Below, one piece after another: positions 43,022-52,571 of a stretch of DNA of 64,000 bases. The stretch covers positions 96,066 through 160,065 of the forward strand of contig JALOAI010000012.1 in NCBI GenBank assembly GCA_023228945.1, in the 5' to 3' direction. Within the stretch, counting starts at the first letter, position 1; each line of letters opens with the position of its first letter. The stretch is from Pigmentiphaga sp. (GTDB lineage: Bacteria > Pseudomonadota > Gammaproteobacteria > Burkholderiales > Burkholderiaceae_B). The translations under genes were made by a program, and so were the position numbers. The notes under the pieces were generated by a model. It saw only the letters and a program-made list of their open reading frames with translations, did not search any database and was not told where the DNA came from.

Positions 43022-45751
43022 TCAAGGAACTTCGGTCCCTTCCGGCGTTTGGGTGAGGCGGATCAGCTGAAGACCGCGCGCGGCCTCGTAGCCATGGACT
43101 TCCTTGACGTCGAGCTTGCGCATGAAGTCCACCGTGTGCCGGTCGATCACCTGGCCCGGCACCATGATCGGAAATCCGGGCGGATAGGGAATCACCATCT
43201 TGGCCGAGACCATCGGCGGCCCCTCGGCCAGCCGGCGGTCGCACTCGGGGCTGTTCAACCCCACATACTCGCAATTTTCCGCTTCCCAGCTGGCGAAGAA
43301 CGCGGCCCGGATGTCGCCTTCGACCGCCGGGCGCTCCGCCGCATCCTGACGATAGGATTCATGGAAGTGGCTGAAATTGGGCAGGTCCGGTACGTCCTCC
43401 ATCAAGCTCCGGACACGGTCGTCGAAGCGGCGGCGCCCCTCTGCGCCGGTACGAGCCAGCTCTTCGTCGATCTGGCCGGCGATCTCGTGCAGCACACGGA
43501 TCAAATGAGCCACGTCGCTGCGCGTGTTGTTGATATTGGATTGCAGCAGGACCGAATTGCGCGAAGTCTTGTTGAGTTGGATATCGTATTTGTCGGCCAA
43601 CAGATTTTTGAACTGTGTTCCGTCGAAGCCTCCGGTTCCGCAGACGAGCGTGATGCGCGTGGGATCGAGTACGAACTCGTCATGCCGGATGCTGTCGATC
43701 ACGTCGTCCCAGTTGACTCCGGGCGACAGGTAGTCCTGGAAACCGGTGGTCCGATATGCCTCGGGGATCATCTCGGAGGCGCCCAGCACTTTGAAATAGC
43801 GCGAGACCAGCGGATGCGACTGAATCTGGTGGCGAATGTCCAACGCGATCTGGATCGCATTGTTGACGAGCCCATAGCCCTCCAGCTCCATTTGGCGCCG
43901 GGCCACATCGAGAGAAGCGATCAATTGCTGGTTTGGGCTGGTCGTGGAATGCGTGAAGATCGCCTCGTGCAACTGCGGTTCGATCGTGTAGAAATCGATG
44001 TCTTTGACCAACACCATGGAGCCCTGGCGTATCGCCGACATCGACTTGTGGGTTGAGTTGGTCTGGTACACCCGCAATCGCACCTGTCGCGGATCCGGGA
44101 TCAGGCGGGTTTCCAACAATGTCTCGCGGCTGGGGGACTCGCCCAGCTCGAGTCGCTGGGCCTCGTAAGCCCGCACCGACTCGGGGTCCTTAAGCCAGGC
44201 TTCGATGTCCGCAGCGCCTCCCATGGCGGTGCGCGGCCGCAGAAACGGCGACCAATGCGCAAAACCGAACCAGGCTTCGTCCCACAGGAAGACGAGGTCG
44301 GGCTTGATCGCCAGGCACTCTTCCATGACGCGACGCGTGTTGTAAACATGACCATCGAAGGTGCAATTGGTGAGATCGACGGCGCGTACGCGATCGAGCT
44401 TGCCCTCGTCGCGCAGGTTCAGCAAGGCCTCTTTGATCGCGCGCAGCGGCACCGCGCCGTACATCGAGTAGGCCTTCATGGGATAGGCCTCGACGTAATA
44501 AGGATACAGGCCGCCCAGCACCATGCCGTAGTGGTGCGACTTATGACAATTGCGGTCGACTATGACGATATCGCCTGGCTTGGCGATCGCCATTAGCACC
44601 ATCTTGTTCGAGGTGCTGGTGCCGTTGGTGACGAAGAAACAGTGCTCGGCGCCAAAGGCGCGCGCTGCCTTCTCCTGCGCCCTCTTGATGTTGCCGGTGG
44701 GTTCCAGCAGGCTGTCCAGCCCCCCTGTGGTGGCCGACGACTCGGCCAGAAACAGATTCTGGCCATAGAATTCGCCCATATCGCGGATCCAGTCGGACTT
44801 GAAGACCGACTTGCCCCGGGCAATGGGCAAAGCGTGGAACGTGCTGACCGGCCGGTTGGCATAACGCTTGAGATTGTCGAAGAACGGCGTCTCGTAGCGC
44901 TCACGCACCCCTTCCAGAATGGAAAGGTGCAGTTCCATGGGCTCCTCGACCGCGTAAAGTACACGCCGTACCGCGCTCGCGCGAGGTTCGCTGGCGATGT
45001 CTTCGGGACGGCGATCCGATAACAGGTAGATATCGAGCTCGGGGCGATTCCGCTTGCACTGCACCGCCAGCTGCAGCGCGAGATGGTCTTTATCCGCCTC
45101 GACCGAGAGTTCGCGCAAAGCATGCTCGAGCAGCGGCACCGGCTGGCGGCTCTTGAAATCGAACCCTTCGAAGATCGCCACGGCCGCTAGATTGCTGTTG
45201 GCCGCGACGGCGCACAAGGCATCTTCGAAACTGTCGACCAGGACAGGCTCGTAGACGAAATCGTCTTCGCGGCGGCGCTGGGCGCGCAGGAGCTGCAGAT
45301 TGCGTTCCGTCCGGGGGCTATTGCCCGGCGCCACCACCAGCACCTCGAAATAGGGCCGGCCGGCCACCGTGTCCGCGGACGCCGCACTCATGCCATCGGC
45401 GGCCAGAGCACCGGGCTCCCACTCACGGGAATCGTCTTTGTAATAGCGAGCCAGGATGGCGAACGACACACGAGCTGCCAACTCGACGAAGGCATCCCGG
45501 CGACCCGCCTGCAAATGGCCCGTCAACGCGCTCATCAAGGCCGGACCGGGATAGGCGTGCAGAGTCTCCAGCGCCCGCAGCACCGAGAAATCGTCCTCCA
45601 CTGCGGCGGCTTCGACCTCGCCACCCTGCCAGCGGCGGGCGGCGACAACAAGATCACGCCAACGGTCGGATCGCAAGGTGCTCAGCGAAAAAATCTGGTC
45701 GATTGATGGTTTGGATGGTTCAAATGCACGGCTCATGAAGTATCCACTCAT
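43022..45751 (-). CDS. Orn/Lys/Arg-type PLP decarboxylase
   Basis: 909 residues. The N-terminal receiver-like wing domain (residues 120-290, VLVVAPGNSPRTERNLQLL) precedes the fold-I PLP domain. TNGTSTSNKMVLMAIAKPGD and VDRNCHKSHHYG lie around the cofactor phosphate, FLWDEAWFGFAHWSP holds the PLP-nitrogen Asp, and TNSTHKSMSAIRQGSM contains the Schiff-base Lys. The C-terminus includes VIPYPPGFPIMVPGQVI. It removes carbon dioxide from a basic or dicarboxylic amino acid. An in-frame ATG at 45736 with GTGGA upstream may be the real start. Pairing with the antiporter suggests acid tolerance or energy gain. Confidence 0.93.
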   Translation of the reverse strand: MSGYFMSRAFEPSKPSIDQIFSLSTLRSDRWRDLVVAARRWQGGEVEAAAVEDDFSVLRALETLHAYPGPALMSALTGHLQAGRRDAFVELAARVSFAILARYYKDDSREWEPGALAADGMSAASADTVAGRPYFEVLVVAPGNSPRTERNLQLLRAQRRREDDFVYEPVLVDSFEDALCAVAANSNLAAVAIFEGFDFKSRQPVPLLEHALRELSVEADKDHLALQLAVQCKRNRPELDIYLLSDRRPEDIASEPRASAVRRVLYAVEEPMELHLSILEGVRERYETPFFDNLKRYANRPVSTFHALPIARGKSVFKSDWIRDMGEFYGQNLFLAESSATTGGLDSLLEPTGNIKRAQEKAARAFGAEHCFFVTNGTSTSNKMVLMAIAKPGDIVIVDRNCHKSHHYGMVLGGLYPYYVEAYPMKAYSMYGAVPLRAIKEALLNLRDEGKLDRVRAVDLTNCTFDGHVYNTRRVMEECLAIKPDLVFLWDEAWFGFAHWSPFLRPRTAMGGAADIEAWLKDPESVRAYEAQRLELGESPSRETLLETRLIPDPRQVRLRVYQTNSTHKSMSAIRQGSMVLVKDIDFYTIEPQLHEAIFTHSTTSPNQQLIASLDVARRQMELEGYGLVNNAIQIALDIRHQIQSHPLVSRYFKVLGASEMIPEAYRTTGFQDYLSPGVNWDDVIDSIRHDEFVLDPTRITLVCGTGGFDGTQFKNLLADKYDIQLNKTSRNSVLLQSNINNTRSDVAHLIRVLHEIAGQIDEELARTGAEGRRRFDDRVRSLMEDVPDLPNFSHFHESYRQDAAERPAVEGDIRAAFFASWEAENCEYVGLNSPECDRRLAEGPPMVSAKMVIPYPPGFPIMVPGQVIDRHTVDFMRKLDVKEVHGYEAARGLQLIRLTQTPEGTEVP

Positions 45752-45845
45752 GAAAAAGGATGAAAGCCAGGCCGGTTTTCAATCGAAAGCGGGCCGCTCT
45801 GCCCAACGATTCGTTGGAAAGAAACACTTTGACACAAAACTTGGA

Positions 45846-46544
45846 TCACACCGGGCCGCCGGCCCCCGCACTGTGCTCATGGATGACATCCAGCGTACCG
45901 TCGATAACGAACTGCACCGCCATGCAGACCAGCAAGAAGCCCATGACCCGCGCGATGGCGTCCACGCCATCATGGCCGATCAGGGCCACGACGCGGTCGG
46001 CCGACCGCAGGCAGACCACGAAGAGCAGGCCGAGCAGCAAGGCGATCACCAGCGGCGCCACCACCAGCATCCAATCCGGGTATAACTCGCGCACGGACGC
46101 CACCTTCGAGGTGGCGCTGAGGATCAGGGCCATGCAACCCGGCCCCGCCGTGCCGGGCATCGCCAGCGGTACGAAGGCGATGTTCGGCACGGCCTTGCCG
46201 CGCACCGGATCGAGCGCCGTATCCGCTTCCGGGATATCGCTCACCGACGACGAAGGGAACAGCATATTGAAACCGATGAAGGCCACCACCAGGCCGCCGG
46301 CGATGCGCATGCCGGGGATGGAAATGGCGAAGGCGTGCAGGATCCAGGCGCCAAGGTAGTAGGTGACGAGCATGATTCCGACGACGTACAGGCCGGCCTG
46401 ATGGATCTGGCGGCGACGTTCCGGAGGCGGGAGGTTGCTGCCCAGCCCCATGAGCAGCGTCATCGAAGTGAGCGGGTTGGCCAGCGGCAGCATCATGAGA
46501 AACCCCACGCCGACCAAATGTACAAACTGTATCGTCCAGCCCAT
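45846..46544 (-). CDS. MarC-family integral membrane protein
   Basis: 232 residues with six membrane segments; AGGAG precedes the ATG. VGFLMMLPLANPLTSMTLLM and RIAGGLVVAFIGFNMLFP are typical of MarC/YchE. VPLAMPGTAGPGCMALIL is the second conserved half-repeat. Family function is not settled; YchE-like proteins have been linked to amino-acid transport. It follows the decarboxylase on the opposite side from the antiporter, with a 95-base gap. Confidence 0.92.
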   Translation of the reverse strand: MGWTIQFVHLVGVGFLMMLPLANPLTSMTLLMGLGSNLPPPERRRQIHQAGLYVVGIMLVTYYLGAWILHAFAISIPGMRIAGGLVVAFIGFNMLFPSSSVSDIPEADTALDPVRGKAVPNIAFVPLAMPGTAGPGCMALILSATSKVASVRELYPDWMLVVAPLVIALLLGLLFVVCLRSADRVVALIGHDGVDAIARVMGFLLVCMAVQFVIDGTLDVIHEHSAGAGGPV

Positions 46545-46708
46545 GGTGCTCCTCTCTGGTCACATCGCGCTGTGCGTTGTGCGGCCGCGGCTTTGCCAGA
46601 CGCACGGCAAGGCAAGCGATCAGGGTAGCCTGGGCGTCGATGGCCCGCCTCGATAGCCGGGAGAGTACCACGCGTGGGTTACTTCCAGTTGCCGCTGCTG
46701 CCCCCAAC

Positions 46709-47923
46709 TCATTGCGCGAGCAGCCCGATGAGCAAGGCGTTGAGCAGATCGATGAAAAAGCCGCATACGAGCGGCACGACGATGAAGGCGCGCGGCGCGG
46801 CGCCGAACTGCTGCGCCACCGCCGTCATGTTGGCCATGGCGGTGGCCGTGGAGCCAAGCGCAATGCCGCCGAAACCCGCGCTCACCACGACGGCATCGTA
46901 GTCGCGTCCCATCAGCGGAAAGATCACTTTCATGGCGTACAGGATGGTGAGCGCGATCTGCACCAGCAAGACGGTGCCGACAAACACCCAAACGCTTTCC
47001 AGCTCCCATAGACGCATGCCCATCAATGCCATGGTGAGGAAGACCCCCAGGCAAATATCGGAAATCAACGCGACGCCCGGCTGCATCCCCTCCCAGTTCC
47101 AGATCGTGCGGCGCGCCGTGAATACATAGTCGCCCAGCGCACGCAACAGAATGCCGGCCAGCAGGCAACCGACGAAGGCTGGCAGATTGAGGCCGGTTCG
47201 GGCCAGCGCATTGCCGATGAACTCTCCCAGCAACAGCGTGACATTCAACCAGAGCAGGGCGAACAATATGCCGTAATAACCGATGCGTTTGCGCTTTTGT
47301 TCCACGTTCAGCGCGCCCACGCCGACGTCGGCCGCGCCCGAAGGCCGCACGCCATGGCGCCGGATCAGGTAGCTGGCGATGGGTCCGCCCACCACACACG
47401 CGGCGACGATGCCGACCATATTGGCCGCCTGCCCGATCTCATTGGCGCTCAGGATGCCCAGTGCGTTCTCGAAATGCTGCGCCCACGCCGCCGTGGTGCC
47501 GACACCGCCCACCAGGGATACCGAGCCCACCATCAGTCCGGTGCGGGGGTCCAGCCCGAACAGGGTTGCCAGGCCCATGCCGGTGAGGTTCTGGAGCACC
47601 ATGAAAACCGCGGCCCCCACCACCAACATGACCAGCGGCTTGCCGCCCTGCTTGAGCGAGCCCAGGCTGGCCGAAAGGCCGATCGCGGCAAAAAAATACA
47701 AGAGCAGGACGTCGCGGAGCCAGAGTTCGAAGACGATGCGCCAGGCGAACACCTCATAGAGGAGGAACACCACCAGGGCGCACAGCGCCCCGCCCACCAC
47801 CGGCTCGGGAATACTGTAGCGATGCAGCCAGGCATAGCGCTCCGCCAGCAAGCGGCCGACGAACAACAACAAGATGGCCAGCGTCGTGCTCATCAAGGCA
47901 TCGACGACAAACACTTGGTCCAT
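46709..47923 (-). CDS. gltS: Sodium/glutamate symporter GltS
   Basis: 404 residues, the normal GltS length, with about ten membrane segments and two inverted halves. The conserved loops are VGSVSLVGGVGTTAAWAQHF and SAGFGGIALGSTATAMANMT, which form the re-entrant substrate and sodium sites. AAGGCG precedes the ATG at 47923. It imports glutamate with sodium. If the nearby decarboxylase acts on an acidic amino acid, this carrier could feed it. Confidence 0.95.
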   Translation of the reverse strand: MDQVFVVDALMSTTLAILLLFVGRLLAERYAWLHRYSIPEPVVGGALCALVVFLLYEVFAWRIVFELWLRDVLLLYFFAAIGLSASLGSLKQGGKPLVMLVVGAAVFMVLQNLTGMGLATLFGLDPRTGLMVGSVSLVGGVGTTAAWAQHFENALGILSANEIGQAANMVGIVAACVVGGPIASYLIRRHGVRPSGAADVGVGALNVEQKRKRIGYYGILFALLWLNVTLLLGEFIGNALARTGLNLPAFVGCLLAGILLRALGDYVFTARRTIWNWEGMQPGVALISDICLGVFLTMALMGMRLWELESVWVFVGTVLLVQIALTILYAMKVIFPLMGRDYDAVVVSAGFGGIALGSTATAMANMTAVAQQFGAAPRAFIVVPLVCGFFIDLLNALLIGLLAQ

Positions 47924-48323
47924 GAGCGCCTTATTTGTTTCAAAATCCCGATGACGGCCAGCCCACGGACCGGCGCCATTTATGATCGACAGGCGAGTTG
48001 GCCCGGCGGCCTCAGATTGTCGGCCACTTCTCGTTAAAACGGCAATCATTGGCGCTCACGCCGGAAAAAGCGTGACGCTATCGCGACATCCACCACTTCG
48101 GCGGCCCCGGCCGGGCCCGTTCCCGGACAGGCCGCGCCCAGATGCGCTTGGCTCGGCTCGGCTCGGCTCGGCTCGGCTCGGCTCGGCTCGGCTCGGCTCG
48201 GCTCGGCTCGGCTCGGCTCGGCAGATATTGTCCCATTTATTGAACGATAGAATCCTGAATCCAGCACGAAAATCCCTTTGGGGCGGTGCTAGGATCAGGG
48301 TTTCGACTTCTTCGAGGCGATCC
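47924..48323. other. Divergent intergenic region with pentanucleotide tract
   Basis: It separates gltS from the esterase gene. It contains the (GCTCG)14 tract at 48151-48220. Downstream of that are a TTGTCC box (48228-48233) and TAGAAT (48248-48253), only 14 bases apart. No gene was recognised; frames through the tract only translate the repeat. Confidence 0.5.
48151..48220. repeat. (GCTCG)14 simple sequence repeat
   Basis: Fourteen uninterrupted copies of the pentamer GCTCG lie 104 bases upstream of the esterase start. The length is prone to slippage, and the position next to a possible promoter could alter expression of the esterase. Confidence 0.95.
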
Positions 48324-49808
48324 ATGCCAACCAGCGACGACGTGATCCGCGACACGCCTTGCGGCCTGCTGCGCGGCCGCCGCCAAGAGGGCGTCACCGC
48401 ATTCCTGCGCGTACCGTACGCCGCCCCGCCCACCGGCGAGCGGCGCTTCGCCCCGCCGGCGCCTGCCTGGGCGGGCGAGCGCGACGCCGCCCGGCCCGGC
48501 CCGATCCCCCCGCAGCTCACCTCCCGTCTATCGCGCGTCATGGGGGATCCGCCAGTGCCGCAAGACGAAGATTGCCTGCACCTCGACATCTGGGTACCCG
48601 ACGGCGCCGACCCCTCGCAGCCCGCGCCCGTTCTGGCCTTCATCCATGGCGGCGCCTTCATGACCGGCGGCGGCTCGCTCCCGATGTATCGTGGTCACGA
48701 ACTGGCACGGCGCACCGGCCTCGTCGTCGTCAACATCAGTTACCGCCTGGGCATCCTCGGCTTCCTGCCCATTCCCGGGCTGGCGCCCGCCAACCTCGGC
48801 CTGCAAGACCAAATAGCCGCGCTGCGCTGGATCCACAGCGGCATCGCCGGTCTCGGTGGCGACCCCGGCGCCGTTACGCTGGCGGGCCAATCGGCGGGCG
48901 GCTACACCATCGCCACCCTCATGGCCTGCCCCGCCACCCAGGGCCTATTCCAGCGCGCCGTCGTCATGAGCGCGCCCCTGGGTCTGAGCCTGCCCACCGC
49001 CGACGACTCCGCGGCCCTGTGCGCGGCCCTGTTCCGCACGCTCGATCTGCCGTCCGGCGATCCCGGCGCGCTCCGGCAGTTGCCCGTCGAAGCCCTGCTG
49101 CAAGCGCAGGGCCGGCTGGCGCGCGAGTGGGCAAGCACGCTGGCCAACGTGTCGCCACCCTTCGTGCCGGTGGCCGACGGTGAATGGATCCGCGGCGAAC
49201 CGCTCGACGCGCTGCTCGACGGCACGGCATCGCCGTGCCCTGCCATCTTCGGTTACACGCGCGAGGAAATGGCCGCCTTTTATGCCGGCGACGCCCGTCT
49301 GGCCGAAGCCGCCGATCTCATCGTGCAGGATCGCTTCGGCCAGCGCCATGGCTCCCGCGCGGAAGTCGAACTGGCGCTGGCACGAGCCCGCCGCTCACCG
49401 GGCGACGCCCTCGCCGTCCTGGGCGACCTGGGCACCCGGGAGCTGTTCGCCAGCCCCGCGATCGCCGCCGGTCGCGCCCGCCAGGCGCGCGGGCACGACA
49501 CCTATCTGTACCGTTTTGATTGGCAAAGCCCTTTGCCGGGCTATGGCGCCTGCCATTGCATCGATTTGCCCTTCCTGTTCGGCAATCTCGACGACTGGCG
49601 CGAATCGCCCATGGTCAACACCGCCGATCGGGCCGAAACCACCGGCCTCAGCCATGTCTTCCAGGATCTCATCGCCGCTTTTGCCCGCACCGGCCGGCCC
49701 GCGGGCCCCGCGTTGCCGCCTTGGCCGGCCTGCGACCACGACGCCTTGCTCAGTTTCGACCGGCTGCTTACCCTTGGCCAACTCCCCGCCGATCCAACCG
49801 CCCACTGA
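48324..49808 (+). CDS. Type-B carboxylesterase
   Basis: 494 residues, starting after CGAGGCG at the ATG 48324; no signal peptide. Typical segments: DTPCGLLRGRRQEGVTAFLR, DCLHLDIWVPDG, FIHGGAFMTGGGS (oxyanion hole), and VTLAGQSAGGYTIATLM with the nucleophile Ser. GYTREEMAAFY and GACHCIDLPFLFGN supply the acid and histidine regions. It hydrolyses carboxylic esters or carbamates. The longer upstream frame through the GCTCG tract is not used. Confidence 0.95.
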   Translation: MPTSDDVIRDTPCGLLRGRRQEGVTAFLRVPYAAPPTGERRFAPPAPAWAGERDAARPGPIPPQLTSRLSRVMGDPPVPQDEDCLHLDIWVPDGADPSQPAPVLAFIHGGAFMTGGGSLPMYRGHELARRTGLVVVNISYRLGILGFLPIPGLAPANLGLQDQIAALRWIHSGIAGLGGDPGAVTLAGQSAGGYTIATLMACPATQGLFQRAVVMSAPLGLSLPTADDSAALCAALFRTLDLPSGDPGALRQLPVEALLQAQGRLAREWASTLANVSPPFVPVADGEWIRGEPLDALLDGTASPCPAIFGYTREEMAAFYAGDARLAEAADLIVQDRFGQRHGSRAEVELALARARRSPGDALAVLGDLGTRELFASPAIAAGRARQARGHDTYLYRFDWQSPLPGYGACHCIDLPFLFGNLDDWRESPMVNTADRAETTGLSHVFQDLIAAFARTGRPAGPALPPWPACDHDALLSFDRLLTLGQLPADPTAH

Positions 49809-49840
49809 GCACGGGCCCAAGCGCAAGCCGATCACCTCAC
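49806..49840 (+). repeat. Dispersed 24-bp motif, copy 7
   Basis: Starting on the esterase stop codon, it reads TGAGCACGGG and ends AAGCGCAAGCC (49806-49829), followed by GATCACCTCAC. Confidence 0.65.
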
Positions 49841-49880
49841 GCCCCGTGCATCACGGCTGGCGCGCCTCCTTGTGCGGGAG

Positions 49881-50822
49881 CTAGTGCAGCGCTTGCTGCA
49901 GCTTCAGCGCATCGAGCAGGCGCTGGCCGTGCGAGGGCAACGCCTCGCCCTGGCGGGTGAGGATGCCGATCGGCCCCACCAGATCGGGCACCTCCGGCAT
50001 CAGCACCCGCACCAGCCGCTGCCGCTCGTACTCGGCCGCCACCCGGCTGGGAATCAGCGCCACGTAGTCGCTCTCGCGCAGCAGGCTGATGAGGGATGCG
50101 CCCGTATGCGCCGCGTATTCCACCACGTCGGCGGGCACGCGGCCGCATTGCGCCCAGAACTGCAGATCCAGGCTGGCCCGCACCGGCGTGGACGGTAGCG
50201 GCAAGATCCACGGCTCGTGGATCAGGCTGGCAATTCCTTCTTGCGGCCGCAGCCGCCGGCGCCGGCTGCGACTGCCGCAAACGATGGAAAAGCGCTCGTA
50301 CAGCAATACTTCGAACGCCAGGTAATCAGCGGACTCCTTGGAGGGCGCGCGCGTCAGCGCCAAGTGCAGCTCGCCATCGCGCACCGCGTGGATCATCAGC
50401 TCCTGCGGCCCTTCGGTCACCCGCACATTGAGCTGCGGACTGGCGCGCTTGAGATGCACGATCGCCTTGGCCAGCAACGACGGCGGCGCGCTGGCGAACT
50501 GACCCACCCGTAAATGGCCGGAGTCGCCGGCGCGCATCGCCAGCGCTTCGCTGAAGGCATGATCGACCCCGCCCAGGATGAGCGCCGCATGGCGGATCAG
50601 CAGGCCGCCGAGCTCGGTGGCGGCCATGCCGTGGCGGGATCGCTGGAACAGCGGCGACTCCAGCGTGTCCTCCAGTTCGCGCAACAAACGGGTGGCCGCC
50701 GGCTGCGTCATGCCCAGCCGGCGCGCGGCGCCATGCAGGGTGCCTTCTTCGTCGATCGCGACCAGCAGGCCGAGCTGGCGCAGCTTCAAGCGGTTCCTGA
50801 TTCCGGCAATCCCTTGCGTCAT
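49881..50822 (-). CDS. LysR-family transcriptional regulator
   Basis: 313 residues. The helix-turn-helix reads GTLHGAARRLGMTQPAATRL, followed by LRELEDTLESPLFQRSRHGM. The effector domain starts HLRVGQFASAPPSLLAKAIV. It is divergent from the sulfatase gene at 51156 and may control it; such an arrangement is common for LysR proteins governing sulphate-ester or ring-compound use. Confidence 0.93.
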   Translation of the reverse strand: MTQGIAGIRNRLKLRQLGLLVAIDEEGTLHGAARRLGMTQPAATRLLRELEDTLESPLFQRSRHGMAATELGGLLIRHAALILGGVDHAFSEALAMRAGDSGHLRVGQFASAPPSLLAKAIVHLKRASPQLNVRVTEGPQELMIHAVRDGELHLALTRAPSKESADYLAFEVLLYERFSIVCGSRSRRRRLRPQEGIASLIHEPWILPLPSTPVRASLDLQFWAQCGRVPADVVEYAAHTGASLISLLRESDYVALIPSRVAAEYERQRLVRVLMPEVPDLVGPIGILTRQGEALPSHGQRLLDALKLQQALH

Positions 50823-51155
50823 GAAGGTTCCCGCCCTTTGATATCAAAACTGTATAGACCACGGGAAAAAACTGATTTTACAGAGTGGATCGATGTTCCG
50901 AGAATAGCTTACGTTCGCCGGCTCCATCCCGCCTGGGGCCAGCGCGGTCCGAGCTCAACCGGAAGTCCCTAAAAAATGATCCATCAAATTTGCACTACCG
51001 AGCCCCGGGGCGGCACAAAAACGAGCGCGGCAACACCAAGCAGCCACCAACCCGCAAGCCATTGCATCTTGCCAGCCCAGGCCGCGCAACGCCACTCCCG
51101 AAGAGGACGCTTGGCCTGTTTCCCACGACTCCCTACGCCTGAACCCTACACCGCC
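50823..51155. other. Divergent control region between LysR and sulfatase genes
   Basis: The first 60 bases next to the LysR start are AT-rich (GATATCAAAACTGTATAG), the probable site of promoters and LysR binding. No clear palindrome longer than six bases or small gene was found in the rest. Confidence 0.4.
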
Positions 51156-52571
51156 ATGTCCGACCGTCAACCGCCTGCCACGCCCCGCCGCCCCAATGTC
51201 GTCGTCATTCTTGCCGACGACATGGGCCATGCCGACCCGTCCCTCTATGGCAACCCCTGGGTCGAAACCCGCCACATCGACAGCATCGGCCGCGATGGCG
51301 TCAAATTCACCGACGGTTACACCAGCGCCCCGCTCTGCAGCCCATCGCGCGCGGGGCTGGTCACGGGGCGGTATCAGCAGCGCTTCGGCTTCGAGCAACA
51401 AGTGTCGTCGGGCGCCTTCCCCGAACGGCGCGAAGTGCGGCTCGACGATGGCAACCTGGCGCCTTTGCAGGGCGAGGCCGAGTTCCTGCGCCGCGGCGTG
51501 CCCCTCTCCGAGAAAAACTTCGGCGAACTCTTCAAGGCGGCGGGCTACCGTACGGCGGTGGTCGGCAAATGGCATCTGGGCCATGGCCCCGACTTCCTGC
51601 CCCAGAACCGCGGCTTCGATCATTCGGTGGTGTTCCATGGCAACACCAGCCTGCAGGCCACGCGGCTGGACGACCCCGAAATGTTCAGCCTGAAAGTCGA
51701 CTTCCATGATGAAGCCAACGACACCGCCTGGACCCGCGAAGGGCTGAATCAGATCCGCGAGAACGGCGAGGTGATCGATGTCGATGAATACCTGCTGTTT
51801 TACTTTCGGGACCGCGTGGTGGAATTCATCGAGAGCCACCGCGCAGAGCCCTTCCTGATGTACTTTGCCATGAACGCGCCGGTGCCGCCGCTGCAGGTGC
51901 CTCGCCGCTACTTCGACGCCCTCAAGGACACCGTTCCCAACATCGCCACCCGCGGCTACCAGGCACTGCTGCTGGCCCAGGACGAAGTCGTGGGTTCGGT
52001 GCTCGAGGCCCTGCGCCGCACCGGGCTCGAGAACGACACGCTGGTGATTTTCGTGAGCGACAACGGCACGGCCTTGAGCCGCCCCGGCAGCAACGCGCCG
52101 TTCTCCGGCGGCAAATACTCCACCCTGGAAGGCGGCATCCGCATGCCTTATGTCATGAAATGGCCGGGCCATATCCCCGCCGGCCTGGTGTACCGGCAGC
52201 CCGTGAGCACCCTGGATATCCTGCCCACCATCGCCAATGCCTGCCAGGTATCCACGCAGGCCTCGCAGCCGCTGGACGGCGTCAACCTGATGCCCTACCT
52301 CACCAATCAGCGTTCCGATGCGCCCCACGAAGCGCTGTTCTGGAAGCTCGCCGCCTATTCCGCCGTGCGTGTGGGTAAATGGAAGCTCTATCTCGAGCCA
52401 CGCAACGGCATCGCCAGGCTCTACGATCTGGAGGCCGATCCGGCCGAGCAGCATGATCTTTCGGCCCAGGAACCCGAGGTCTTTGCCGACCTCAAGGCGC
52501 GCTACCAGGCCTGGGACGACTCCCTGCCGCCACGGGGATGGACCAACATTTCTCCGGTCTTCAAGAAGTGA
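51156..52571 (+). CDS. Type I sulfatase (cytoplasmic)
   Basis: 471 residues from the ATG at 51156; no signal peptide. NVVVILADDMGHADPSLYG carries the metal-binding Asp pair. Cys61 in LCSPSRAGLVTGRYQQRFG is the formylglycine precursor in the canonical C-x-P-S-R context. VVGKWHLGHGPDF and VIFVSDNGTA are further active-site segments. GRWKLYLEP-like KWKLYLEPRNG precedes the C-terminus. Its TGA overlaps a GTG start of the maturase gene (GTGA), so enzyme and maturase are probably produced together. Confidence 0.96.
   Translation: MSDRQPPATPRRPNVVVILADDMGHADPSLYGNPWVETRHIDSIGRDGVKFTDGYTSAPLCSPSRAGLVTGRYQQRFGFEQQVSSGAFPERREVRLDDGNLAPLQGEAEFLRRGVPLSEKNFGELFKAAGYRTAVVGKWHLGHGPDFLPQNRGFDHSVVFHGNTSLQATRLDDPEMFSLKVDFHDEANDTAWTREGLNQIRENGEVIDVDEYLLFYFRDRVVEFIESHRAEPFLMYFAMNAPVPPLQVPRRYFDALKDTVPNIATRGYQALLLAQDEVVGSVLEALRRTGLENDTLVIFVSDNGTALSRPGSNAPFSGGKYSTLEGGIRMPYVMKWPGHIPAGLVYRQPVSTLDILPTIANACQVSTQASQPLDGVNLMPYLTNQRSDAPHEALFWKLAAYSAVRVGKWKLYLEPRNGIARLYDLEADPAEQHDLSAQEPEVFADLKARYQAWDDSLPPRGWTNISPVFKK

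Noticed and set aside
47982..48323. Upstream extension of the esterase through the GCTCG tract
   Set aside because: It would translate a simple repeat; the family N-terminus and a ribosome binding site mark the start at 48324.
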